Part shown: positions 1-6,240 of the stretch, one piece after another
How the letters are laid out: every line of letters begins with the position of its first letter
How positions within the stretch are numbered: the first letter of the stretch is position 1
Assembly (NCBI GenBank): GCA_947305005.1
Contig: CAMZCM010000017.1
Location: forward strand, 1-56,270
Direction: 5' to 3'
Source of the DNA: an uncultured Prevotellaceae bacterium
GTDB taxonomy: Bacteria; Bacteroidota; Bacteroidia; Bacteroidales; Bacteroidaceae
Length of the DNA stretch: 56,270 bases
Position numbers and translations under genes: made by a program
Notes under the pieces: model-generated
What the model was told of the DNA's origin: nothing
The model's database searches: none
Seen by the model: the letters and a program-made list of their open reading frames with translations, nothing else

Positions 1-128
1 CCGGGGTCATCGTTGGCCCACGTCGTCGGGCTTCCCCCGATGAGCATCACGAGCATGAGCATCAGCACTTGCAGCCCGAACGCCCTGCGTCCCAACCGCC
101 TGAATCCTTGTTGTTCTTTTGTCTTCAT
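1..128 (-). CDS. Secreted protein, N-terminal fragment only (runs off the left edge)
   Basis: Reading leftward from an ATG at 128-126, the frame is open to the window edge, giving 42 complete codons. The product starts with a basic stretch (KTKEQQGFRRLGRR), then a Leu/Met-rich hydrophobic core and an Ala-type cleavage site (TTWA then NDDP). This is a Sec signal peptide. The gene begins 23 bases after the stop of the exported pyrophosphatase and so is probably the third or later gene of that operon. The mature protein lies outside the window and its function cannot be told. Confidence 0.7.
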   Translation of the reverse strand, partial: MKTKEQQGFRRLGRRAFGLQVLMLMLVMLIGGSPTTWANDDP

Positions 129-151
129 GGTCTTTATCTTTTTGGTTTATT

Positions 152-1264
152 TCATTGCAGTATTTCTGTTATTCTCGGCACAATCTGTTTACGTGATAGT
201 TCTTCCTTGGAGTAGGTTACACCTTCACGGAGCGACGGTCCGAAGATGGCCTCGGCCACAGCCTGAGTCCCTTCACCGTAATAGATGAAATAGGTGCCGT
301 CTTCCACGAAAGGCGTGTCAGGATCGCTCTCGTCGGGATTGGGTACAAGATTATCGATCTTGGCAAACAGCATGTCGCGCCTGTTGTCGCACATCACCTG
401 GGGCATCACGCCCAACATACGGCTGATAAAGTCATCCATCTCGCTTGCCTTGCAATTAAGCGAACCGAAACCGATAGCCTTGCCACCTATCTCATACTCC
501 TTATAGTCCGAGAGAAAGATCTCGCCATCGCTCATGCCATCGTAATTATTGGCGGCATCGGCCATCTGGCGGTTAATCTCTGCCACTTTGTCCTCCAACT
601 GCAACTGGGCGACCAGCGCCGTCCATGCCACGGAGTCCTCATGCTGAGTGGTAGTCTTGGTGAGATTACGTGTGTCCGACAGCAATCCGGCAAGCAGAAT
701 GCGGGCAGTCTCATCGTCGATGTCGACACCTGTCTCCCTGTACATCTCGTAGATGATGGTGCAGGTGGAGCCAATCATCTCTCTGCGAACGTAGGGAATG
801 CCGCTGTCCTGAATGTCGCCCTCTACGTGGTGGTCTATCTTCTGTAGGATGATAGCCTCCCTGGCACCGTCCACACACTGGGCATAGTCGGTGTGGTCGG
901 TCAGTATGAGCCGTGTCTGCGGCACCACACTGCTCTTCAATTCGGGCAGTTCAAAGCCGAACACGCCAGAGATATAGGCTGTCTCGCGGTTGGTCGCACT
1001 CGACACCTTTGCCTTGCAGTTGTAGCCCAGCGCATTCATCAGCTTGGCATAACCCAACGACGAACAGACGGCATCCACGTCAGGCGTTTTGTGACCATAC
1101 ACGAATGTCGTGTCTGCTCCCCAGTCGAGCGTTTTCAGCATAGCGCGAAACGCCTTCCCCTGTTCGGGTATCACCAGAGGATCGTCTTCCGACGAGCATG
1201 AGGTGAATAGTCCCAAGCCACAGACGAGGATGGTGGCCATCAGCCAAAGTCTATTCTTATTCAT
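152..1264 (-). CDS. Exported lipoprotein of the family II (DHH/DHHA2) inorganic pyrophosphatase type
   Basis: This 370-residue protein has a signal peptide ending in a lipobox (LFTSC, Cys23), then a full family II pyrophosphatase. The metal-ligand motifs are all present: GHKTPDVD with His58, Asp62 and Asp64; Asp123 in LTDH; DHH at 144-146; Asp197 in LLSDT. The C-terminal DHHA2 part ends with the substrate-binding SRK (357-359). Known family members hydrolyse pyrophosphate to phosphate with Mn or Co in the cytoplasm, so export is unusual. The residues after Cys23 (SSEDDP) are acidic, as in Bacteroidetes lipoprotein export signals that send lipoproteins to the cell surface; surface location is inferred. 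It lies 19 bases after a fimbrillin-like lipoprotein gene. Pyrophosphatase activity is likely because the active site is intact, but a related phosphodiester substrate is possible. Confidence 0.85.
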   Translation of the reverse strand: MNKNRLWLMATILVCGLGLFTSCSSEDDPLVIPEQGKAFRAMLKTLDWGADTTFVYGHKTPDVDAVCSSLGYAKLMNALGYNCKAKVSSATNRETAYISGVFGFELPELKSSVVPQTRLILTDHTDYAQCVDGAREAIILQKIDHHVEGDIQDSGIPYVRREMIGSTCTIIYEMYRETGVDIDDETARILLAGLLSDTRNLTKTTTQHEDSVAWTALVAQLQLEDKVAEINRQMADAANNYDGMSDGEIFLSDYKEYEIGGKAIGFGSLNCKASEMDDFISRMLGVMPQVMCDNRRDMLFAKIDNLVPNPDESDPDTPFVEDGTYFIYYGEGTQAVAEAIFGPSLREGVTYSKEELSRKQIVPRITEILQ

Positions 1265-1283
1265 AGTCTTTATCTTTTTCCTG

Positions 1284-2228
1284 TTATTGTTTTGTAAGTT
1301 TCAGCCCCGTGGCATCCACGTATTCTCCTTCAACGAGCGTGGCATTGGCCGTGCCGCTATAGGTATTGCCGTTGCCATCACCGACGGTGAAGTTGAAGGT
1401 GCTCTGCGCGGCGGTGGGCAGCAGGGCGACATAGACCTCCGTCTGACCAGAGGCAGTAATCGTGAGGGGCGCTGTGATATCTGCACCCGTTGCATGGACA
1501 TCATTCTGCGCCGTATTGACACCGATGGCCACCGTAGCCGACTGCGGATATTTTCCGTTGTTTGAGTCACCAGTGCTATAACTAATGCTGAGTGACTTGA
1601 TGGGGATGGCATCGCCCGTATTCTTATCCTTAAACGAGAACTTGCACACCGTCAGCAGGCTCTTCATCTTCCCTATCGTGGCGTTGGCCGTCGTTTCGGT
1701 CACCTCTGTCACGGTTGCCTTGCCAAAGACGTAGTGGTAGTTGGTGGCGAGCTTGCTGAGCGTGCCGTTCTGTCCCGTGAGCGAGATGGTATAGCTATCG
1801 TTCGTCTCGAAAGTCGTGGCTGGATAGACCACCGCCAGGTAGTCACCAGCAAGGCAATACACGTCGCCCGTGAACTGCGAGGTAGCAGCGGTGCTGGCCG
1901 CCGTCAGCCCTCCACTGTAAACATCATAATTCATAGGATTGGTCCTGCTCAAATTGCAGTACGTCAGCCCGTCGCCCGCCGTCCACGAGGCGGTGAGGAT
2001 GCCGTCACCCTCAGCAAGCGAGGCACGTGTCAGCATCTGACGTGCCGGAGCATCTTCTGTCTCCGTAATAGTAATGCGGCGCACCTTCACGCCGTCGTCA
2101 GGCGTTGTCGTCACCTCATTTTCGGGCTTGACCGTTACCTCGTCGTCATTGTCCGAACAGGCTGTCAACCCGCTAAGCATCATGCCGCCGAGCATCCAAA
2201 GCATCAATATCGTCTTTTTACTATTCAT
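1284..2228 (-). CDS. Fimbrillin-family-like surface lipoprotein
   Basis: A 314-residue protein with a lipoprotein signal peptide (lipobox LTAC, Cys24) followed by SDNDDE, an acidic run typical of Bacteroidetes lipoproteins exported to the surface. The mature part is rich in Thr, Ser, Ala and Gly with alternating beta-strand character. Its layout (a module with a YPATTF-like stretch, a central KMKSLLTVCKFSFKD segment, and a late EVYVALLP segment) resembles Mfa-like/fimbrillin-family proteins that form or decorate short fimbriae. I see no enzymatic motif. The gene starts 19 bases after the 43-residue peptide gene, with AAGGAGAG just before the ATG. Family assignment rests on overall pattern only, so another beta-sandwich surface lipoprotein is possible. 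Confidence 0.6.
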   Translation of the reverse strand: MNSKKTILMLWMLGGMMLSGLTACSDNDDEVTVKPENEVTTTPDDGVKVRRITITETEDAPARQMLTRASLAEGDGILTASWTAGDGLTYCNLSRTNPMNYDVYSGGLTAASTAATSQFTGDVYCLAGDYLAVVYPATTFETNDSYTISLTGQNGTLSKLATNYHYVFGKATVTEVTETTANATIGKMKSLLTVCKFSFKDKNTGDAIPIKSLSISYSTGDSNNGKYPQSATVAIGVNTAQNDVHATGADITAPLTITASGQTEVYVALLPTAAQSTFNFTVGDGNGNTYSGTANATLVEGEYVDATGLKLTKQ

Positions 2229-2247
2229 CTCTCCTTATTCTTTTTCG

Positions 2248-2379
2248 TTATTCTTCCTGTTCAAAGCCGCTTCCTGACTTACTGTAGCCGGGAATCTCTC
2301 CGCTCACCGTGAGCAGATGATGCCGCTGCTGAAGGGTAACTACCCTCATCGTCGGTTTATCGTACTGTCTTTTATTCAT
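2248..2379 (-). CDS. Short 43-residue protein at the head of the lipoprotein operon
   Basis: An ATG at 2379-2377 opens a 43-codon frame ending in TAA at 2250-2248, 19 bases before the lipoprotein start. The product begins MNKRQYDKPTMRVVTLQQ and continues with HHLLTVSGE. From memory, Bacteroidetes surface-lipoprotein operons often carry short peptides of this form: a basic start, then a Tyr and Pro, a VV-L core and a LL..S motif. The function is unknown. The sequence has no membrane segment. The frame is too short for a usual ORF cutoff but its position, spacing and pattern support a real gene. Confidence 0.6.
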   Translation of the reverse strand: MNKRQYDKPTMRVVTLQQRHHLLTVSGEIPGYSKSGSGFEQEE

Positions 2380-2423
2380 CTTTATCATTCTACTTTGATT
2401 TTTATTTCTATTTTATCTTACAG

Positions 2424-2467
2424 TATCGCTACGCTATCCGCACCCTATCCGAATGCTATCTCTACGC
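2424..2467. repeat. Four 11-bp tandem units beginning TATC
   Basis: Reading the + strand, units start at 2424, 2435, 2446 and 2457: TATCGCTACGC, TATCCGCACCC, TATCCGAATGC and TATCTCTACGC. The period is exactly 11 bp, about one helical turn, so each TATC faces the same side of the DNA. The array lies 45 bp upstream of the 43-residue peptide gene of the lipoprotein operon. It could be a set of phased protein-binding sites or a dispersed genomic tandem repeat; the sequence alone does not say which. Confidence 0.7.
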
Positions 2468-2734
2468 CCTTCCTTCTTCCTTGCTACAAGGATTAAAGGA
2501 GCACTGTAAAACGCTAAGAGGCGTACCAAAACCCTGAGTTAGAATTTTGATGCGCCTCTTGGCATATTCGGAACATACTGAGTATAAACAATTTAGGGGG
2601 GGCAGATAGCCCTGCAACCCTTTCGGGTTGAGAGTATTACTCATCCGCCATAGCCTCATGAGTGGAGCCATTGCATTGAGTGCGTCTATATGGAAAAAGT
2701 GCTCAGTCATATTCATTATTATTTCTTTCTTCAC
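2462..2734 (-). other. Open frame of 90 codons over a structured upstream region; coding status doubtful
   Basis: The stretch 2380-3000 has no recognisable gene. A frame of 90 codons fills 2462-2734, but the product has no family I know, a poor composition (many Cys, Pro and Leu in the second half) and its stop falls inside the 11-bp repeat array. The DNA is structured: AAGAGGCG (2517-2524) pairs with CGCCTCTT (2552-2559), and AACCC/GGGTT closes a tetraloop near 2617-2630. A TAACTTTG box at 2772-2779 could start a transcript covering this region, making it either a small gene or a long leader of the lipoprotein operon. I lean to a leader or a non-coding repeat. Confidence 0.25.
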
Positions 2735-2771
2735 GTTGCCATGTTCTTTCGATTAGAAAAACTTTGCGATG

Positions 2772-2779
2772 CAAAGTTA
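2772..2779 (-). promoter_or_regulatory. Possible -7 box TAACTTTG upstream of the lipoprotein operon
   Basis: Matches the Bacteroidetes -7 consensus TAnnTTTG on the minus strand. No clear TTG is seen at the -33 position. If used, transcription starts near 2766, about 390 bases before the 43-residue peptide gene. Confidence 0.35.
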
Positions 2780-3005
2780 CGAAAAAATCGGGAAACTCCC
2801 TATATTAGCCATGTTAAAAATACGAATGCAACCCCTTTTCACCTCATTTTTTTGCCTCAAAACGCCATCTTTGCATTTCTTTTTCACAATTTTCATTCGC
2901 TTTTACTCCATTATAATAATGTATTATAGAAATTCTATGATACTACGTGACAAAAAGAGGAGACTGAAACAAAATGTTTACGCATTGTTTACGCAAACAT
3001 GAAAA

Positions 3006-3034
3006 AAGCACTTGCGAGTTTATCGCAAGTGCTT
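3006..3034. terminator. Hairpin terminator after the CAU tRNA
   Basis: AAGCACTTGCGA (3006-3017) and TCGCAAGTGCTT (3023-3034) form a perfect 12-bp stem with a 5-base loop. It has T-runs on both sides (GATTTTT to the right; six A at 3002-3007 read as T on the minus strand), so it could work in both directions. It lies 11 bases beyond the 3' end of the tRNA. Confidence 0.85.
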
Positions 3035-3045
3035 GATTTTTAGTG

Positions 3046-3119
3046 TGGACCAGCCAGGGCTTGAACCTGGGACCTCCAGATTATGAGTCTGTTGCTCTAA
3101 CCAACTGAGCTACAAGTCC
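3046..3119 (-). tRNA. tRNA with CAU anticodon (elongator Met, or Ile2 if lysidine-modified)
   Basis: A 74-base cloverleaf on the minus strand: acceptor GGACTTG/CTGGTCC with one T-T mismatch, D stem GCTC/GAGC, anticodon loop CTCATAA, T stem CCAGG/CCTGG with TTCAAGC loop, discriminator A. CCA is not encoded. The CAU anticodon serves elongator methionine or, after TilS modification, isoleucine AUA; the sequence does not settle which. Confidence 0.9.
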
Positions 3120-3152
3120 GATATATGTAGGCCGATTGAGCCTTTGCGGGTG

Positions 3153-3183
3153 CAAAAGTAATGCAAAAAGCGGGGACTTCCAA
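3153..3183 (-). promoter_or_regulatory. Promoter of the CAU tRNA
   Basis: On the minus strand TTG (3183-3181), a 20-base spacer, then TACTTTTG (3160-3153): a full match to the Bacteroidetes housekeeping promoter. It lies 34 bases before the tRNA. Confidence 0.75.
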
Positions 3184-3215
3184 GAAATCCCCACAAAAAG
3201 TGTGTTAAAGTGGTA

Positions 3216-4343
3216 TTATTCTTCTAATACATCGATATGGGCGAGGGTTTGTAGCCGACGCATAGCAGCAGCATCGTTCTTGGGACAAATCATGAGAACG
3301 CCATCCTCTTCCGTAATTACGAAATTGTCAAGTCCGCTGATGGCAGCCAGATGCCCAGAAGGCAGTCGGACAATATTACCAGAAGCATCATCGAAGAGCG
3401 CTTCACTGTGAATGCTGACATTGTTATGGCCATCAACTTTTACCTCAGTGGGAGGGCGAGGCGTATTGTGCTGCTCATTGTGAATAGCATCTGTAGCTAT
3501 GCCGTTCCATGTTCCAAGGTCGGCCCAGCCGAAGTGACAACGTTGAACATAACGGTGTTCTGTATGTTCCAGTAGGGCATATTCGAGTGAAAGATTGGGG
3601 AGGGAGGCGTAGCATTGAGGGGCCTTGTCTGTGGTCGCTGTGGCTCCCATGTTGATGAGCTCAGGAAAGTCATTACGGTATTCGGGAACATGCTTCACGA
3701 TATTGTTGATCATGTACTGTGCTCCGAAGACAAAAAGTCCGGTGTTCCATAAGAACTCACCGCTCTCCATGAACATTCGGGCAAATTCAACGTCTGGCTT
3801 CTCTGTAAAAGCTTTAACGCGGAAGATGTCACTCGAGCGCTTTGCGGGTTCGCCCATCTGTACGTAACCATAGCCTGGCTCGGGACGTGTGGGCGCTACG
3901 CCAAGCGTGATTACTCCTTCATTGGTGCTGGCTATTTCCATAGCATGAAGGACATCATGTTCAAAGGCGAGGTCGTCATAGATTTCCTGATCCGCAGGTG
4001 TAATAACGATGCTTGCCTCTGGACATAGGTTGGCAATGGCACTGGTGTACCACGTCACAGGTGCCAATGTCCCACGACGGACAGGTTCTGCAAGAATCTG
4101 ATGCCGCTGTAACTGTGGTAACTGCTCAAGAAGTAGTGGAACATAGGTTTCCAGCGTGGAAACGTAGATGTTCTCAGGCGCAATAAAACGTAGGAAACGT
4201 TGATAGGTCTGTTGGATGAGTGTATAGCCTGTCCCGGCAAGATCTTTGTATTGCTTAGGACATGCTTCCCGACTTGCCGGCCATAATCTGCTACCCACAC
4301 CACCGGCGAGGATGAGGCAGTAATTATTTTTTGACTGGGTCAT
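3216..4343 (-). CDS. manC: Mannose-1-phosphate guanylyltransferase
   Basis: 375 residues, the usual length for the stand-alone guanylyltransferase without the isomerase domain. It makes GDP-mannose from GTP and mannose-1-phosphate in the cytoplasm for mannosylated or fucosylated surface glycans. The nucleotidyltransferase signature GGVGSRLWPASR is at 14-25, PADQ at 116-119, PEPGYGY at 154-160, FTEKP at 179-183 and WNTGLF at 199-204. It appears to be transcribed alone, leftward towards the tRNA gene. A weak box (TACTTTAG) precedes it near 4385-4392. No other sugar-nucleotide gene is nearby. Confidence 0.92.
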   Translation of the reverse strand: MTQSKNNYCLILAGGVGSRLWPASREACPKQYKDLAGTGYTLIQQTYQRFLRFIAPENIYVSTLETYVPLLLEQLPQLQRHQILAEPVRRGTLAPVTWYTSAIANLCPEASIVITPADQEIYDDLAFEHDVLHAMEIASTNEGVITLGVAPTRPEPGYGYVQMGEPAKRSSDIFRVKAFTEKPDVEFARMFMESGEFLWNTGLFVFGAQYMINNIVKHVPEYRNDFPELINMGATATTDKAPQCYASLPNLSLEYALLEHTEHRYVQRCHFGWADLGTWNGIATDAIHNEQHNTPRPPTEVKVDGHNNVSIHSEALFDDASGNIVRLPSGHLAAISGLDNFVITEEDGVLMICPKNDAAAMRRLQTLAHIDVLEE

Positions 4344-4444
4344 GAATACAGGTTAGATGACAGTATATTCAGTTTTTCATCGGCTAAAGTAGTATCTTTT
4401 TTGTGTCTGTGCAAACTTCTTAGCCATTATTTGTATAAAAAGGA

Positions 4445-4473
4445 TTGTTTTTACGAAAAAACAAGTAATTTTG
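4445..4473 (+). promoter_or_regulatory. Promoter of ung
   Basis: TTG at 4445-4447 and TAATTTTG at 4466-4473, with an 18-base spacer. The position shows that translation starts at 4506, not at an in-frame ATG at 4401 that lies upstream of the promoter. Confidence 0.6.
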
Positions 4474-4505
4474 TGCACAGAATCATCAAGAAACACATTC
4501 CACAG

Positions 4506-5168
4506 ATGGATGTTAAGATAGAAGAAAGCTGGCGTCAGCGTCTAGCAGCAGAGTTTGAGAAACCATATTTTGCAGACTTGGTCGCATTCGTGCGCCAAGA
4601 ATATGCTTCGACACCTTGTTATCCACCCGGAAGTAAGATATTCAATGCATTTAATACAACGCCCTTTGAGGCTGTGAAGGTGGTGATATTAGGGCAGGAT
4701 CCTTACCATGAGCCTGGACAGGCTATGGGGCTTTCATTCTCAGTGCCCGATGGCGTTCCTCTTCCACCTTCGCTTCGTAATATCTATGCTGAAATCAAAA
4801 GTGAGTTGGGGGTGATGCCTCCTGTCTCGGGAGACTTAACACGGTGGGCACGTCAAGGTGTATTGCTTTTGAATGCAACGCTCACTGTTCGTCAGGGGCA
4901 AGCGGCTTCACATCAACGTCGTGGTTGGGAGATTTTTACCGATGCGGCCATTCGTGCTCTTGCGACTGAGCGTGAACATCTTGTTTTTCTTTTGTGGGGT
5001 GCTTACGCTGGAGCAAAGTCTCAGTTCATAGATCCTCAGCGTCATCTTGTTCTTCGTTCCGCTCATCCGTCACCGCTTTCGGCATCGCGTGGATTCTTTG
5101 GAAATCATCATTTCCAGCTTTGTAACGACTACCTTATTCGCACGGGACAAACTCCCATTATGTGGTGA
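4506..5168 (+). CDS. ung: Uracil-DNA glycosylase, family 1
   Basis: 220 residues from the chosen start, the standard length. The enzyme excises uracil from DNA to begin base-excision repair. Family 1 motifs are intact: the water-activating motif GQDPYH (63-68, catalytic Asp65), LLLNATLTV (120-128) and the minor-groove loop HPSPLS (187-192). A longer frame begins at 4401, but its first 35 residues resemble no Ung and lie upstream of the promoter box at 4466-4473. The gene stands alone and converges with the next gene; a short TGATA/TATCA hairpin lies between them near 5187-5203. Confidence 0.95.
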   Translation: MDVKIEESWRQRLAAEFEKPYFADLVAFVRQEYASTPCYPPGSKIFNAFNTTPFEAVKVVILGQDPYHEPGQAMGLSFSVPDGVPLPPSLRNIYAEIKSELGVMPPVSGDLTRWARQGVLLLNATLTVRQGQAASHQRRGWEIFTDAAIRALATEREHLVFLLWGAYAGAKSQFIDPQRHLVLRSAHPSPLSASRGFFGNHHFQLCNDYLIRTGQTPIMW

Positions 5169-5267
5169 TAATGGAAAGCGGTGCATGATAAAGTGTGTAT
5201 CATTTTCAGTCTCTCTGTATAGGGTCTTTTCTTTGTGAAAGATTGTGACTGGTCTTCGTATTTGTTT

Positions 5268-6029
5268 TTATTTATTCATCTCAGAGACGTCTTCTGTGGC
5301 GTTGGTGCCGGCTTCAATGGAGGCTCCATATTCAGTGAGTGCATAAAAGATATAGCAGAAAACGCCGATGCCGAGGAGAAGAAGTATGGTATATGGCCAT
5401 GTGTCATTGGGATAACAGGCTGTTACGATAACACTGCCTATGCCAAAGAGTACGATGAGGTGACAGCTTATGGAGATGGAATGTTGGAAGCTGATGACAG
5501 AGGTGCGTGCCTCATCGGTCCACCACCTCGCATTGCTCTCATTAATGGGGAGTGCTGCCGTTTGGCGACTTACACGATAAAGGGTACGATAAAGAACAAA
5601 TGCCACATAGCTGGCATGGGTGAAGAAGATAAGGAACTGATACGTGAAGACTGAAAAACGCAGGACACTTGCCCAATAAATGACAAGACCTGTGAAAAGA
5701 ATGGAAAGATCACGTATAATGACTTGGCGTGTCAGGTAGAATGGATTAAGAAGGGATATGTGTCCCCATCCGAAGAATACCGCACCAATATGGAAATAGC
5801 TTACAGTGAGGGCGCTGGCTGCTACGGGCCATTCAGTACGCCAATGGAAGAAATAATGCATGAGGAAACCGATCCCGAATACAAAAAAAGTAAGGGCGGT
5901 GAAACTACGTGAATGACGATAAACGTCATAATAACGGTAGGCATAGTTGTTATGCACCAAAACAAGTGCCATGGCCATGTTCACAACGGCTCCTAATATA
6001 AGTGCAATATCATATAATTGTTGTTCCAT
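5268..6029 (-). CDS. Multi-pass membrane protein resembling the sensor half of the divergent AraC regulator
   Basis: 253 residues with about six or seven hydrophobic segments and an acidic cytoplasmic-type tail (ATEDVSEMNK); there is no DNA-binding or enzymatic domain. The topology parallels the membrane half of the protein encoded divergently at 6241: an early segment after a short basic loop, a Phe-rich third segment, and an R-x-x-x-RD element before the fourth segment (RQVIIRD here, RGRITLRD there). I infer that the two share a sensor-type membrane domain and that this one lacks the output domain, but homology is judged by eye. Its promoter abuts the shared GTGTACAAA array. The ligand is unknown. 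Confidence 0.55.
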   Translation of the reverse strand: MEQQLYDIALILGAVVNMAMALVLVHNNYAYRYYDVYRHSRSFTALTFFVFGIGFLMHYFFHWRTEWPVAASALTVSYFHIGAVFFGWGHISLLNPFYLTRQVIIRDLSILFTGLVIYWASVLRFSVFTYQFLIFFTHASYVAFVLYRTLYRVSRQTAALPINESNARWWTDEARTSVISFQHSISISCHLIVLFGIGSVIVTACYPNDTWPYTILLLLGIGVFCYIFYALTEYGASIEAGTNATEDVSEMNK

Positions 6030-6067
6030 GAACGTTGTAATAATAGTCGTTTCAGTCTAAATCGCTA

Positions 6068-6075
6068 CAAAGGTA
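6068..6075 (-). promoter_or_regulatory. -7 box TACCTTTG of the leftward membrane-protein gene
   Basis: Full match to TAnnTTTG on the minus strand, 38 bases before the ATG at 6029. The -33 position (6096-6098) has no TTG. It is occupied by the first GTGTACAAA repeat, as expected of a promoter that needs or is blocked by a bound regulator. Confidence 0.6.
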
Positions 6076-6095
6076 TATGATTTAATGATGATAAT

Positions 6096-6164
6096 GTGTA
6101 CAAAAATCCACAATGGTGTACAAAAATCCATAATATGGTGTACAAATTCTGCTTATTTGTACAC
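6096..6164. promoter_or_regulatory. Operator-like array: three direct and one inverted copy of GTGTACAAA
   Basis: Copies start at 6096, 6116 and 6138 in direct orientation, with an inverted copy (TTTGTACAC) at 6156-6164. The first two share 15 bases (GTGTACAAAAATCCA). Spacings of 20 and 22 bp put the direct copies on nearly the same face of the helix. The third and fourth form a perfect 9-bp inverted repeat. The array lies exactly between the two divergent promoters of the membrane protein and the AraC regulator, so I infer that it is the binding site of that regulator. Confidence 0.7.
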
Positions 6165-6183
6165 TTGTTTCAGCGGTATATTT

Positions 6184-6214
6184 TTGTGCAATTAATAGAA
6201 TCTTTATATCTTTG
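6184..6214 (+). promoter_or_regulatory. Promoter of the membrane AraC regulator gene
   Basis: TTG at 6184-6186, a 20-base spacer and TATCTTTG at 6207-6214, a perfect consensus match 26 bases before the ATG at 6241. The nearest GTGTACAAA copy ends 19 bases upstream of the -33 TTG, a position suited to activation. Confidence 0.75.
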
Positions 6215-6240
6215 TCGCGATTTTGCGCATTCAAACAAAA

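Noticed and set aside
2424..2467. CRISPR-like array
   Set aside because: Units are 11 bp with no spacers between them and no cas gene in the window; it is a simple tandem repeat.
2769..3002. Plus-strand frame of 77 codons before the terminator
   Set aside because: Phe- and Leu-rich translation of A/T-rich intergenic DNA; no promoter and no recognisable motif.
4401..4505. N-terminal extension of the uracil-DNA glycosylase
   Set aside because: The extra 35 residues lie partly upstream of the promoter box at 4466-4473 and do not resemble any Ung N-terminus.
5235..5654. Plus-strand frame of 139 codons
   Set aside because: It runs antisense through the membrane-protein gene, whose hydrophobic pattern and promoter are convincing; the antisense product has no family pattern.
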